64,000 nt of DNA from Sanghuangporus weigelae (lineage: Eukaryota > Basidiomycota > Agaricomycetes > Hymenochaetales > Hymenochaetaceae): positions 62,001 to 126,000 of the forward strand of contig CP137318.1 of the NCBI GenBank assembly GCA_033182465.1, in the 5' to 3' direction. The notes under the pieces were generated by a model, which saw only the letters and a list, made by a program, of their open reading frames with translations, had not been told where the DNA came from and searched no databases. Both the position numbers and the translations under genes were made by a program. Below, piece after piece: positions 1 through 16,441 of this stretch (position 1 is its first letter; each line of letters opens with the position of its first letter).

Positions 1-360
1 CGCAGTTAGCATTTTGCACCGTTGAAAGTACCTATGAGAGCCCAGAAATCAAGGAACCAACAGTGAAAGCCACCGTTCTTTTGCCGGTTACTTACAATGA
101 AGAAATGGTTTATTGCAAATTTGACAGACTAGCTCGATAATCATGATCAGCACGAGGCCCGAAGACTTTGGGTTGAACTATCCCAAAACAGGATGCATCG
201 GAAGTTACGGGAGCATTCAATTTTAAATGCCTTTCATTGGTTCACCACGTCGTCGCCCATACTCCGCAGGAGAGCATCCTGGATGCCAGGTGTTCGGTAC
301 AGAAACGCCCAGCCAATATACTGTGCCAGCGTCCGTCTGTGCAGTTGGAACTGACATCAT
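1..360. other. no gene recognised at left edge
   Basis: Short overlapping reading frames only, none with a recognisable domain or convincing splice structure. It may be the 3' flank of the zinc-finger gene or of a gene lying outside the window. Confidence 0.4.
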
Positions 361-1308
361 CTACGAAGTGGTGGGATTCTCTTCTACTTCATTCTCCGAT
401 CCTTCGTTATTTCCCCCGATTTCAGCTTCAGGTATCCTCTTGTTTTTCTTCCGAGCTCTCCTTTCTTCCCTTAGATGCTCCCTGTCTGACCGAGGATTGC
501 GCATATACGTTAGCGGTCGGATGAAGCCGTCGCCACGCACATCTTGCCACGGCCTACCGACAGCTGGTGGCTGTTGAGCTAGCATCCTCTCGTGCGGGGG
601 AGGTGGAACACGTTCAGGCGATGGATCTCTTTCCTTCGTCTCCGATCGCGTTGAAGTCTTGGCAGGCATTGGTGCAGGGGTATATGATGCAACTGTGACA
701 CGTTTCGTCTTGGAATTTAAAGAAAGGACTTTATGCGTTTGCGTCTGCTGAGCTTGCTGCGATTGGCTAGTGTTGTTGCCATTCAGTGACGGGAAAGCCC
801 CAGCGGCCTGACGCGCCTCCTCCCTAGCACGATCCGCCTCTTCTTCCTCCTTCGCAATGACTTCGGCAAGATCGTTCCTTAGTCGCTCCAGCAAAAATAC
901 TCTCCCTGCTGAAGATAACAGAGGCGAGGAGCAGTGTGGACATGCATAACAGGGAGCATTAAGCGAGCAAAGGATGAGTCCGCAATGAGTGCAGATTGGA
1001 CAGTACGCCGATAAATCATGCGTTCGGGCTAATATCCGATCATCAGCAGAAATTCAGAGAGCTAAACTAGCATAGAAATTCGCACCTAAACAGAAACATC
1101 CGTCCTTTGGGTCTCTCCGGTTTCCCGTCTCGCTTTGCAATTGGTTGATACTCGTCTCCAGAGCAAGCACAGTTAGACTCTTCGGAGCTTCCTGCGTTAG
1201 TAACTCCTTTCCCTTTCCCTTGAGTTTCGGAGAATTTGTTGCATGGTTTCTCGGCTTGACGCGGTCTGAGAGTAGAGATGCGTGAGACCAAGGCGTTTTA
1301 TGGCTCAT
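361..1308 (-). CDS. TRIP4/ASC-1-type zinc-finger protein
   Basis: Two exons (1308-1086 and 1028-361) join across a 57-bp GT-AG intron and give 296 residues. The splice rebuilds a C2HC5-type zinc finger: it starts CFCLARTHDL and continues with CPIC, CGLILC and a CYACPHC cluster at about residues 73-112. This resembles the zinc-binding domain of TRIP4 (activating signal cointegrator 1), a transcription and ribosome-quality-control factor. Before the finger is a basic, low-complexity leader. After it come an acidic/Arg-rich helical stretch (EEEEADRAREEARQ), a Gln/Ser-rich linker and a Lys/Arg-rich C-terminus. The ATG at 1306-1308 is the first in frame. Animal TRIP4 also has a C-terminal ASCH domain, and none is visible here. 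The finger assignment is good; the cellular role is inferred. Confidence 0.75.
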
Positions 1309-2048
1309 TCTTAAGTGAAGGCAACTTCGTGAAAGACGAGGTGAGAAGAGATCAACTTCCGTTGGTAGGCATGAGATTTATTGTATAAATTTATCAAATA
1401 TAGAATTCGAAATTTTGACTTCTTATTTTTGTAGAAACTATATATTCGAAATTTTGACTTCTTATTTTTGTAGAAACTATATATTCGAATCGGCCCAGGA
1501 AGTTCATATCGTTGGCTTATTGTCTTATTTGCGCTGGACTGGAATAAACTCGTCGAAAGTAAGCGTCTTCCATTGCAGTGTGCTTTCCATCTCATCACGA
1601 CATGATGGCACGCGCATCGAAAGCTGGAATGCACGACCAACTCGATCGATATGCTAGAATGGTCAAGACATTGGCGTCGGCATCGCGGGTTTGCTGTTAA
1701 CCCGAGCAACGAACAAAGGAGCTCGGGCTAATTGCAAAAGGTTATAGATCACTCTGTCGCGATAACTTCGTAGTCATCCTCCGACACCGCGCGGACGAGA
1801 CGATAATAGATTGTCTTTAACCAACCCGAACTGAGCGGCTTCACTCCTCACCAGACCTTGCCAAGGAGTGTGCCGAGTAGGAGCGTAGAAAGGCGCTCAT
1901 GGTGCACAGGTGCTTGGCGTACGGCATCATGCTACATCATAGAGCTCGGAAGGGGGATTGCGAAGCTACAGTCAAGACTGATATGCTGAACCGAGTGAAT
2001 TACAAGACAATAAACTGACTATGGTCTTCGGATGAGCCCGTGTCATAA
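1309..2048. other. intergenic, contains a short tandem repeat
   Basis: This lies between the start of the zinc-finger gene and the stop of DUS1. It would hold the promoter of the former and the 3' end of the latter. No conserved protein is seen. The reading frames at 1311-1709 and 1415-1657 are driven by the 39-bp repeat at 1405-1488. Confidence 0.5.
1405..1488. repeat. 39-bp direct tandem repeat, about 2.15 copies
   Basis: The unit begins attcgaaattttgacttc and repeats at 1405 and 1444, with the first bases of a third copy at 1483. The two full copies are identical, so the duplication looks recent. The unit is AT-rich and lies about 100-180 bp upstream of the zinc-finger gene's ATG. Confidence 0.85.
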
Positions 2049-3754
2049 TTACGGTTCCACGCCCCCAGCCTCCACTGCAGATACAACAATGACATTAGCT
2101 GGCACCGACTTCCTGAGATTGCCAGTTCCGAGCAAATCCAGTTCATCTGTCCCTGGAACCGCATTGCCATGAATTACTTCGGACTGAGGTTTGCCCCTCT
2201 TCTCGTTGTCTACAGTCCTTCCAGCAGCCTGGGTTTCCTTCCTTGGAGATGATGGACGAAAGTACGGTTGCGCCAGCCAGTGCGGTAAAACTCGTAATCT
2301 AGTTCCCCCGTCGACCTTCACGAGATCCCCAAGCTGAATCTCTCCTTTCCTAACGCTCTCAATTTCAGGAGCAACGCGCGACTCAATCTCCCGTACAATC
2401 GCCTCGTAGTCATCAAGCAACACAGTCATACCCTTCTTCACTCCGACCATACCCAACTTCGCACGCAGGTCCGTGTGGATGCAAAGCGAGGGTCGAAGAA
2501 GCTTGAATAGATGGCCCTTTATTGCACTGTGATGTGTTGGAGTCCGGAGTGCTCGTATGATGTTCAGATATTCGAATGCGAGTGTCGTACCAGGAAGATA
2601 AGAACCTGAATCGTCGGGTAATGTAAAGAATGCAGAGGAAGGATGAGGATTGGAAATCGCTAAAGGATCGTAGAAAAGACTCGAGGAAGACTTGACACTG
2701 GTGGCACTGAATAGCACAGTAGGATTGTACAAGTTACCCTCTGCAGTCATGACAGCGTCCGCTCCCGTGATGTTCAAACATCGTTGAATGTCATCGTGGA
2801 ACAGGATGTTCCCGTTTGCGAAAACAGGGACAGAAACTGCCGTCTTGACGGCACGGATTTTGTCCCAGTCTGCAAGACCCTGCATCATCGTTAGACACAA
2901 AATCATTAAACAGACAACTTCGACATACAGTATTTTGCCCTCGTTGTTCCCTCGTTCGGCCATGACATGTCAAGATCTGTGCACCAGCCCGTTCCATCAT
3001 TTTCGCGTATTCCACCGTCTTCTCAACTGATGGGAAGACCCGAAACTTCGCCATGACGGGTATCGACAAGTTTTCATGCAGCGTATTGACTCAAAATACA
3101 ACATGAGAAGAGGAAAGTTGACACAGAAGTGATGAACATACTTAGTCGGTAAACCAAATCCCAATCATCCTGCAAGTAACATCCATAACGACCTCTTCTC
3201 GCAATATCTTGCGGGCATCCGAAGTTGATATCTACAGCATCACAATGCGCTTCCACTAGCCTTGCAGCTTTCAGGAGCTGGTCTGGATCATTTCCGGCGA
3301 ACTGGACAACGAGGGGCCGATCGAGAGGGCCACCTTCTTCGCCGTGAATCACATTAAAGGCTTGATCTCTGTAGGCTTTATGCTTGCCCTCCGCAAACAT
3401 CTGTGACTAGATTCACATAATGGCTTGTAAAAAATAACACTGGCGTACTTTAGCATTAATCATCGGCGTGTATACGAGCTAGATAACCTTTCAGATATTC
3501 GTCGGCTTCATCAATAGAGACCACTTGTACAACACTCACCTGAGCTCCGTATCGTCGAGAAAGAATTCTCCACGGCTGAAAAAATTCCGGCGTAAGGGAC
3601 GAAACAGCAATGAAAGCAATGCACTCACAAGCTCGCTCTGGTCTACCATCGGTGCAACAACATATTTCGGACTTCCGAGCACATCTCTGTACAAATCATT
3701 ACCGCAAAGTTTTTGTCGCTTCGAGCGGTGCTCGTCGTATAACACTCCAGGCAT
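2049..3754 (-). CDS. DUS1: tRNA-dihydrouridine(16/17) synthase DUS1
   Basis: Six exons (3754-3629, 3575-3540, 3478-3449, 3400-3142, 3089-2929, 2879-2049) total exactly 481 codons, a 480-residue protein. It is a flavin enzyme that reduces uridine to dihydrouridine in the tRNA D-loop using NAD(P)H. Family hallmarks in order: [10 protein letters not shown] near the N-terminus, [27 protein letters not shown] with the catalytic-loop cysteine, [20 protein letters not shown] and VPVFANGNI. These are the FMN-binding TIM-barrel landmarks of Dus1. The last exon carries the helical C-terminal domain and a polar extension of about 100 residues. The start is the ATG at 3752-3754; the frame stays open upstream but has no earlier ATG nearby. 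Two very short exons (36 and 30 bp) are supported by motif continuity. Confidence 0.93.
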
Positions 3755-4165
3755 TATCCCAGGTCTCAGAAGACGCCGGAAAATGTTGAGGCGCCGCAAT
3801 GAAGTGAGAGAGAAAATCGTGGCGACGAGTCAGAAATAAGGCAAGCATAATAAAATTGTCTAACCTAACAAATAATCTTGAAAGAATACAAAATTCCCAC
3901 GCACTTTCACTTCAATTCTCCTCTCCGAGCCATGAAAAATCAACTCGTAAGCCCATATTACAATATTGTCTATCTGTACTTGCGAACCTAATTGTACAAG
4001 AGTGCATTCCAGTCCGAGATAACTAGAATCTAGTGAATAAACAGGATAAAAGCGAAAAATCAAATGAGATAGCGATCCACTCGGGATTAATGCGCAAAAA
4101 AACGAAAGCGAAAGCATGATAGATATGTAGATCCATGTCAAATGATATAGACAAGGGACAAGGCG
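3755..4165. other. intergenic between two minus-strand genes
   Basis: This is the DUS1 upstream region and the 3' flank of the DUF6533 gene. The only sizeable frame (3860-4141, minus) has no family match I can recognise, and I see no good gene here. Confidence 0.45.
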
Positions 4166-6127
4166 TCATACAGCATCAGGGCCCGAGGCCGATGTCTCGG
4201 TAATTGTGGGAAGAGCAAAAGAGATGACCGTGGGTTTAGCTTTGGCGTCCTTCTTCTCGAGTTCGTCCTCGTCAAGCTGAGTAGTGAATTGAGTTGTTCG
4301 GAAATAGTCCGACGGTTCCGTGCTGGTCGTCATAGTGCTCGTTTCAGAATCTTTTTCTCGCTTCAGGAAACGACGGGGAGAGAAGCGTAGACCCGATATA
4401 TGCGCCATTTCGATTTCCGTATCGTTCACTCCCGCGTTCGCGTAGGCCAAGCTGCGGAGATTCAAGAGCATGCGAGAGCCCTGATGATCTCTTCGTTAGT
4501 TTTGGGATATCGAAGAAAAAGGGCAGTCGAGACGTACCGCTATACACCCAGCTGTATTCACTGGAGTGACGAAGAGACTCGATAGGAAAGGCGGCGCATA
4601 TTCGAAGACGAAAAGATTCACAAAAAGTAGTGCAAACACACTACAGAAATGAACCCGGATTCAATTAGTCTGTATCCAGTCAGCGGTAATTGGGGGAACG
4701 CACATAGCAAAATATACTGTTGAATCTCGAGCCATGAGGATCAAGGCCGGCGGAACGCCCATGTTATCGCGAGACCAAACGATTACTCGCCACACGACCA
4801 AAACAAATAACGTGCCTGATGCATTTCAATGCCATGCCCATCAATAGAGTTTGGTACATCAACTGTGGAAATCACCCACTTTCTATTATGGTCGGCGCAA
4901 TCCAATATCCGGCGATAATACTCGGCACACTGGCTGCGTAGCATCCAGGAAGTGCGGTGAAATCCTGCACGACTTCACGGATTTTACTAACGAATTGAAG
5001 GAAATGAGTCAAGTTTTCACGTACTGAGGACTTCTTCTCCCACGTAGTCCTTTATGGTCAAGCCAACCAGGGTGATGGTGCCACCTGATGGATATCAGCT
5101 AAAGCTTCGATGGAGACGAGCTAAAGATAGCTCACCTACGTATAAGAAACTAGCGACAGTCATAACCGGCTGGTCCAAATGTTAGAAACACAAGCAGTTG
5201 ACGTGAAATACGTGTACGAACAATATTATCTCGATCTTAGCAGTAAGTCAGTCGCTACCTACAATAAAATCTTCCAACGTGTAAAACTCACAGAGCGCTA
5301 TCACCCTGGAAAGTAAAATTCCTGGAGACTTGTTGAGCGAGCATTAGTCTAGAGCTGAGAGGTCTGCTGACCTTCCACCACGAAGTTGGTGACGGTGATA
5401 ACACTGAACTAGCCAATGAACATTATCATGAAAATTTTTATGCAACAAAAGAGAGCTTACACGACCAGCCATCGCAAGTAAAACACGCAGCTGCGAGTAT
5501 GTGGCCGGCTTTCAATTAATTTGCATAATATCCACAGTACCGGAGCACGTACAACTAGTGACAATCGTAGGTCAAATTTTATGAAAGTTCAGAAAGAACA
5601 AGAACTTACGCCGGGTGAAAGATGATTCCTCGTGGAGGCTACAGTGACGTGCTATTTTAGCTTGCATTTTCAGAAGGTCGCTCTAGCGGGCTTGCCTATT
5701 CCATTAAAACTGAAATATATCGTCAGTAAAGTCCGAAAGTATTGGGGTTCTTTGACATACACCAGCATTGGAAGAACGACATATCGATTGAGAAAGAAGA
5801 GGATTTTTGGGACAGACAACCGGGCGCTATTGGTCAATTCAGCGTTTCCCTTACCACGAACACAAGGCCAGATACTCACGGCCACATGCGCCGAATCTAA
5901 CACGTGGAACAAATGGTCAAATTCTTCCGCTTCAGACGGGTACATTTTCTCGAACCTTACCTCCTCGCCCACAGTGATCCAGTAGTCGTACAAAACAGTT
6001 GTAGCACAGACAGCTAAAACGCATCTAATGTTAGCATCATCAATATCATCAGGCAAACGAAGTGCAGCGCACCAGTTACATAAGCCACTGCGTATGACTG
6101 CCGGGCCATCTCGAGTTCGTCCGACAT
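4166..6127 (-). CDS. DUF6533 multi-pass membrane protein, copy 1
   Basis: This many-exon gene on the minus strand starts at the ATG at 6125-6127 (MSDELEMARQSYAVAYVT). Exons then encode VCATTVLYDYWITVGEE, then IRRMWP, then SVPKILFFLNRYVVLPML; the YDY...E...W...PK..F..NRY pattern is the DUF6533 signature of basidiomycete membrane proteins. Later small exons (about 5500-4600) encode hydrophobic segments. The last exon begins MLLNLRSLAYANAG and ends in a polar, Ser/Thr-rich cytosolic tail with stop at 4166. About seven membrane helices are expected from the family. Function is unknown. The N-terminus and intron positions match the two paralogs at 37.1 and 39.4 kb. The middle exons (about 4600-5600) were not resolved base by base. 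Confidence 0.75.
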
Positions 6128-6622
6128 GTCATGAACAAAAATGAGGATGACGGTGATACTAGCGGAAAGAGCTGATGTGTGGGGAAACAGGAGTCGTGTT
6201 TAATCAGATTATATAGCCTCGGAAAGACTACATAGAGATAACGTCGATTTGTTTACCGCCGCGCCCCGTTATTGCCCCGTTTAAACTCTAAATCTATCGA
6301 GGGCGCTGGCATGCACTTGTAGCGTCTGTGCGTTTCTCCACTTCCCTATCTTTCGCGGAAGTATTGAAGGGAAGCCAAGATACGGAGAAAGTTCAATGTT
6401 GTTCTTTGTGATGGACAGGCCTAGGTACCAAAAACAATCTGATCTGCTTGATTTATGATGTTTGCACTCCTGTTCGGCTTATCCCGAAGAATCCGTTTCT
6501 GAATTCGTCCTTCGTCTTTCTGACTTGGTTCTTGCCAAGCAATCTCAGCTGCTATATAACCTCAGTTCACTACCATAAACTTCAGACAGCTCAGTCGAAC
6601 AAACTAATCCGTAGCTCTCAAC
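6128..6622. other. divergent promoter region between DUF6533 copy 1 and cupin gene
   Basis: The two flanking genes are transcribed away from each other. A TATA-like element lies at 6553-6559 on the cupin side. The frame at 6448-6648 has no recognisable domain. Confidence 0.5.
6553..6559 (+). promoter_or_regulatory. candidate TATA box for the cupin gene
   Basis: TATATAA lies 63 bp upstream of the cupin ATG at 6623, within the range usual for fungal core promoters. Assigned by sequence and position only. Confidence 0.45.
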
Positions 6623-7332
6623 ATGGACAACTACCCATCTGGGAATAAGGAGCTCATAAAATCCCTCTCGCTCATAAAGCATACGGAAGGCGGGTATTTC
6701 TATGAAACGGACCGCCAGGAACTGACAATACCGTCTCCTTTTGCTGGCAAGTTTGGGTGCCTTCTCCCTTTCTGAGCTCGATGCTAAGTCCGCAGCCCAG
6801 ATAATCAGGCTCGCAGCCTTGCGACGTCAATCTTCTATCTTCTGACTCATGACGATCCGATTGGTGTAATTCACATGAACAAATCAGTCGTATGTTTATG
6901 CTAGTGCATGTCTATCTCTCTGAATTTGCCTGATGCTGCGCTGTCCTCGTATCTGTCCAATAGACTTACCATGTGCTCCATCAGGGCCGCGCAGAGTACA
7001 CCCTCATCACTCCGGGCGTGGCCGGCAAACCTCCCATGATCGAGAAGAAGGTGATGGGACCAAACGCGGCTGCGGGCGAACTTCGCATGTTGTTCGTCGG
7101 AACCGGAATTTGGAAGATGTCGCGTCTCTTGCCTGAAGACCTTGCTCTCGGCACAACTCCTGAGAAGGCCGACAAGGTTGGATGCCTTATTCACGAAATC
7201 GTCGTCCCTGGATTCCACTGGGAAGATCATCAGTTCCTTACCAAGGAGAAGCTCGAGGCGCTATTCGAAGGAAGTTCAGACAAAGAGGAAAAGATCAAGC
7301 TGTTGGCGCCGCATGTCAAGAAGTCCGGATAA
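6623..7332 (+). CDS. DUF985 cupin-superfamily protein
   Basis: Three exons (6623-6746, 6801-6889, 6964-7332) give exactly 193 residues. The first intron uses a GC-AG pair (GCAAGT donor) and the second is GT-AG. Family motifs: HTEGGYFYETDR near residue 20, ARSLATSIFYLLT at about residue 45, then VIHMNKSVTYHVLHQG (the cupin metal-site strand in related folds). These are followed by PNAAAGELRMLFVGTGIW and VPGFHWEDHQFL. This matches the DUF985/YML079-like small beta-barrel family, whose substrate is unknown. The protein is probably cytosolic, with no signal peptide. A TATA-like element precedes the gene. Confidence 0.85.
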
Positions 7333-7587
7333 TAACATGCAGGAAGATTTACTGATGTATCGTGTTGGATGTATGCAGAATTTGAAGCTCCCAATCCGTC
7401 TGTATTCCAGAGATGATCAGCAAAACAGCATGTGTCTATTTTTTCAGAACTTTGCTGGACAGATCTGCAGTCCTATGTGCCACTTTGATATCTGAATATG
7501 CACCATATCATGCGTCAACATAACGCGCTCGCGGTGTTCAACGAAATCCCTCTTGCATTAGCATATCCAGCGGCCTTCTGAAGTCGC

Positions 7588-8211
7588 TTAAGCTGTCAAT
7601 TCATTCGTAGGATTATCTTGAATCCGATTCGAATGGAGGTACGCAGTAAGCAACCTTCTTCGAACACAATCGGCAGTCACGCGGCGTCTCGATCGTAAAA
7701 GAAAGATACTGAAGTTCGTGAAGCCAGTTATTGATATCAAGATCAGAAGCCCGACCAGCAATGATACAAGGAAGGTACCTAGGTTACGCCGTGGACGAAG
7801 TGACGAGAACGCCGCTGAGTACATTGAACACCGCTTATCTGATGATCGAGAAGCGGTAGAATTGCCAGTGACCGCTATTGCATTGACGCCAGAAGAAAAA
7901 ATCTTCGCGCAGTTTCCCCGCGATGTCTCGGACAGATCCACCTAAAAGGAAGAACCTGGATTGCATCCAGAGAACATGACAGATGCACAGGAATATTTGA
8001 TACAAATCCCGTCTTCTTGAATATCCACCAAGGAAATCCAGTAGCAACGAAGACAGCCTTGGTCAGCCAGACAAAGATTCGCGAAGCCACATATGCATGC
8101 CGACATACCAGAAGCTACTTGTATGTGAGTTACCATTTGCTCACTTATGCGCAAGCGCATGCTGAGGACGTAGAACCTCGGATTCAAGAAAAGAACATAC
8201 AATGGGGTCAA
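7588..8211 (-). CDS. possible small membrane protein, uncertain model
   Basis: The strongest piece is 7941-7588, which encodes a polar segment and then one clear hydrophobic helix (about FLVSLLVGLLILISITGF) and a basic C-terminus. Upstream frames up to 8211 also carry hydrophobic stretches (LYVLFLNPRFYVLSM and IFVWLTKAVFVATG) that plausible GT-AG introns could join. There is no clear ATG at the top and no family match. It could be a decayed multi-pass membrane protein of the DUF6533/6534 type. Confidence 0.25.
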
Positions 8212-8407
8212 ATAAATAGCTATGGACGGTCATTTTGCATTTTGAGTGAGCAACGGTAAATGACGTGAGAATATATGGCTTTATTTAGCAACTATTACGT
8301 AATAAAGTCACGAATTTCTTTTTCGTCATGGTTCTGTACCATTCTAACCACGTCTGCGCTAGAGGTCCAGATGAGTAGAGTTGACCTCGAACCCTTTCAC
8401 TTCATTT
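8212..8407. promoter_or_regulatory. upstream region of TEL2
   Basis: AT-rich sequence with no coding potential, directly before the TEL2 start. No specific motif is identified. Confidence 0.3.
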
Positions 8408-11400
8408 ATGTCGCCAGATAATAGGGAGGATGCCTCGGCGCAGATTCGCGAGATAATTGCACGCCTTCAGTCGCCCGTTTCGGACATTTCTGAACTTTTA
8501 TCCTTGCTTTCTGGACCTCTGGATATAATTGGGCTACTACCGCCTTTATTCGCTGGCAGAAAGTTCAGCAATAGTGGTCTATCGTCAGCAGTCAGGGATA
8601 CTTTCCAAATTGCTAAACACATTCCTCCGATACAGAACGCGATACTAGAAAGTATCGCTCCGACGTGGGAGAAGACTCTTCAAGAACAGGCTTACGATTC
8701 CATACTCTACCAGTACTTCTCTCCAGAAGCGTTCTCTGCGTCATTCCGAGCTAGTGGAGATGTCGCGCTGCTCGCATATACATCTGTCCTATCATTTCCC
8801 CTTACGCAATTCTCTGTCGAAGTTCTACAGAGGCTTACTCGTCAATATCCGATAGATCGCTTACATTCGGTTGTTTACTCTCGAGGCTCTTCAGTTCCTT
8901 TTCACAAAAATAGTCTTACTTGGGAAGAAGTGGTTCAGAATGTTGTCTCTCTACCAGCGAAGGTGGCCAACAAGAGCGATGTGCTAGAGATTCCTCTGGG
9001 ACTAGAGCCCCGCGAGTATTATAGCTCGCTATGTACGCGGTTCGAGACCCTCGTCGCGTCCTTCGATTTGCCTCTAGATTCCGGTGAGATTCTTTTCTCG
9101 TGTTTCTTTCTTTTTGACTGACTTATGATGCTCAGAAATCATTTCGTCGATGTCCTTTCTGCTGACGAAGCTGGTAAACGTCGGCTTATTTCCGAGTACA
9201 TCGTCGCTCTCCCCGTCTCAGACAAGTTTTCCTTCCGTTACGCTCTCTACCATCAGGTCCCGCATTGCGTCTTTCTCAGGTGGGATCCAGGAAAGCTACA
9301 TATGCGTTTGGAGAGACGTGTTCGCGTCGCTGCCCACGAGCCTATTCTGCAAAGTCCTTCCTTCTTTCGTTGCACATCTGACGGAACTACCGGATGATTT
9401 TGACCCATCTAACGAGTCCAGAAGTCTTGTTAAAAGAGAGGCTTTGTTGCTTTCGAGGATCCTTGGTAATTTAGAGGGAGAAGAAGACGAGAAGTGGCTT
9501 TCTATCTCATCTACGTTCCTCGTACGGTCATGGAACATAGCGAAGGCGAGAATCTTGGTCTGCTGGGCGACTATTAGCGACGAGGAAGGTATACTACTTC
9601 AATGTTTCATGACATACTAGCGCTGATTGCTCTGACAGCTATTCCGCCACGTGCAAGGGAGGCATTACTAAACCAAATTATGGAAGTCTGGTCATCAGAA
9701 GAACATATCAAGCATTCACTCCTTTCGCACCACCAATGTATGTTCATATCGAGGCTATTTTTGTAACGAACTCAAGACGGTCCTCGTTACAGATCTAACA
9801 ACAGCTCTTATTCTTGCAATTTACTCACTACCGACTTCCCATCTGGCAATTCAATCACTTGCTTTTTCTGGTGCCTTTATTGGAGCTATCAGCCAGTATA
9901 TATCGCATCTTGATCCTCGCGTACGTCTCTGTGGGATGCTCGCAGCTGAGCTTCTAGCAGAACGGACGAACAAGAAGCTCGATTTTAAGCAGTGGGAAGG
10001 TGAAGGCGAAGGTCGGGAATGGGCGCGTGCTGTTCGGACATTGGTGAAGAAACGCGATGCGGATGTCGAAGAGGCTGCCGTGGATGTTCTGAGGCTTGAG
10101 CCAATGGATGTGGGCGAACAGAGTACAGAGATTCGTGGCGAGGAGCCTGTATCATCTTCCGTCGTTACACGTGTCCAGCTTTCCGAAACCGCTCACGATT
10201 CGGATGATGACCTTGAGGGATATGTCGATTCTCCTACCTCTTCTCGTTCCCCTTCACCCACGCCTTCCGAATTGGAGGAAATTGAAAAAGACCCAACAAT
10301 TAACGTTGGAAAGAAAAAGATTCCGAGGCCCGTATACTTATTCGATCTCGCTCAGCTCATCACGAGTAGCAAGAAACCCGACGACCCTGAAAACGCCGAC
10401 AGGATTCAGATGACGCTGGATTGCGCTGAGGAATTGATCCGAAGGAAGAAGAATTTTGGATTCGAACTCGGTGAGCATCATTCAGTCAAACCTGACAACT
10501 GAATTGATTCATTCTGTGGCAGAGGAAAACGCTGTAAATCTTGTTTACGTGTTTGTTGGACTGCAAAACAATTATGAATTGGACGGTTTTGATGAGAAAC
10601 GACAAGCTGCCATCCATGCTCTCGTCGCTTGTTGCCCAAGGAAAGCGGCACCGTAAGTACATTCGCGAACGAACGAGCGATGTATCTAAATTTGATTTCA
10701 GTGCGATCATAGATCAATTCTTCAAGAATCAATACTCAACAGACCAACGATTCGTAATGCTCAACGCTCTTGCTCTCGGCGCACGCGAACTTGCGTCGCT
10801 GCCCGTTCCGCCCCTTATTGTCACATCCGAACGTACCGCTTTTCCAAGCAAGCAGCTTCCGCCGGCTCTTCATATTGCGTACGGCGAAGGAAACGATGGC
10901 CAGGTTCAGCGTATGCTTGAAGACATCAGTCAGAAAGCTATCGAGAGTGGGAAGAACGCTGCAGAGGCGAAGACTGTTCCCATCGTTCGTGAGCGCCAGC
11001 TTCGTATCAAGCAGCCCATTCGCATTGCAGAAGTTAGTCCCGGGGCACCGTACATCCCAAAGGAAAGCACCTTTTCGGAGCTTGCTGCGGAGTATTTCAT
11101 TGGACCACTTGTCGGCAAGTTCTGGCTTTTCCTGCGTGATGAACAAGAACGAGAAGGCAGAACTGCGCACCAGAAGACGGCGTATCGCGGTACGGGAACA
11201 GGTCTCATACTCAGTCCAATGGTCCTCGCGCATTTCCTCGGAACGGTTGCAGTCCTAATGCATGCAGCACGACATGCTCTGGCCTTCCTTGCCGTCTTGG
11301 CACCGGACACGCTGGAGCTGGCAGTAACTCTCGGGACTCGTCCTATGTCAGGTGCCGAGGAGGATAAAGAGCGCGAGGCGGCCGTGTTGACTGCAGCTCT

Positions 11401-11656
11401 GGAACTGGCTGTCGTAGTTCTGGATGGTTGTCTTGAGCTTGATGGAGGGAGGTCACTTTGTCTCGAACATTCTGCGCTCCTGCTGGGGTCAGGCGAGTGG
11501 GCCGGAGAAGTATTGAGCGCCCTAGAGCGAGGTGTACGCGTTCCCGGAGAAGGTGGAGTGCATGAGATGAAGTTGCGACGAGCAGCTGCGGGAGTGGTCT
11601 TAAAAGTCGATGAACTCACTTCACGCTGGAGACAGTCAATGATATCATTGTATTGA
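8408..11656 (+). CDS. TEL2: TEL2/TELO2 telomere length regulation protein
   Basis: Six exons (8408-9083, 9136-9588, 9639-9737, 9793-10470, 10523-10652, 10702-11656) total exactly 997 codons, a 996-residue protein. TEL2 is the scaffold of the TTT complex (Tel2-Tti1-Tti2), which with Hsp90/R2TP stabilises PIKK kinases such as TOR, ATM and ATR. The N-terminal two-thirds is alpha-solenoid-like. An acidic Ser/Pro linker (about 10190-10290) is followed by the conserved Tel2 domain, which begins RPVYLFDLAQLI and continues through AVNLVYVFVGLQ to DQFFKNQYSTDQRFVMLNAL and GARELA. The C-terminus is helical. The ATG at 8408 is the first in frame; an earlier non-ATG extension is open but unsupported. The acidic linker is a plausible CK2 phosphorylation site, as in human TELO2. 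Confidence 0.88.
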
Positions 11657-11865
11657 AAATTGTACTTGTTATTATTTTGCATGTGTTGTTAGAAAATGTA
11701 ATCGTGGGAAGGTCATGACCAACAACAACAACTCGAGGGATCGACTTGTGGCAAACTCTTACTTCGTCCATCACCTCAATCCACAGACCATGAGTGTGAG
11801 TCGCATTCATGCCACGCGTTAATTGGATACTCAAACACACCCAGCTTCTCGCAACGCCTCAACCA

Positions 11866-16120
<4,255 letters not shown>

Positions 16121-16441
16121 TTTTTTTACCCTTCAGCTTCGCCTTTATAGATTGGTCTATGTTCCATGTGTATTGACTAATATACTAGATATTATATTGT
16201 ACAATCCTTCTCAGTCAATATAATGATCGGTATCATCCAGTGCTCAAAGATAAGGTCCAGATATCGTTCTTAAGTCTACTGCAGCTCAAGGCAATCAATT
16301 GGGGACCGTTTTCAACGAGACCATCTTATTGGCATATCTCGCAATCTTGCAAAGTCGGACTCTTGTTATTTGAGACAAAGAGACGATGTGAAAAGGTCTT
16401 GGATAATACATCATTCTCAACACTGTCGAAAACGAGAGCAG
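16121..16441. other. convergent intergenic region
   Basis: This lies between the stop codons of ISWI (plus) and the RRT8-like gene (minus), so it is shared 3' flank. Nothing else is recognised. Confidence 0.5.

Noticed and set aside
1311-1709. 132-codon minus-strand frame with repeated YSFYKNKKSKF
   Set aside because: The repeat comes from the 39-bp DNA duplication, whose length is a multiple of three. There is no domain or upstream promoter evidence.
10930-11682. 250-codon minus-strand frame opposite TEL2
   Set aside because: It is a shadow of the last TEL2 exon; Arg/Ser-rich composition is typical of antisense frames, and it matches no family.
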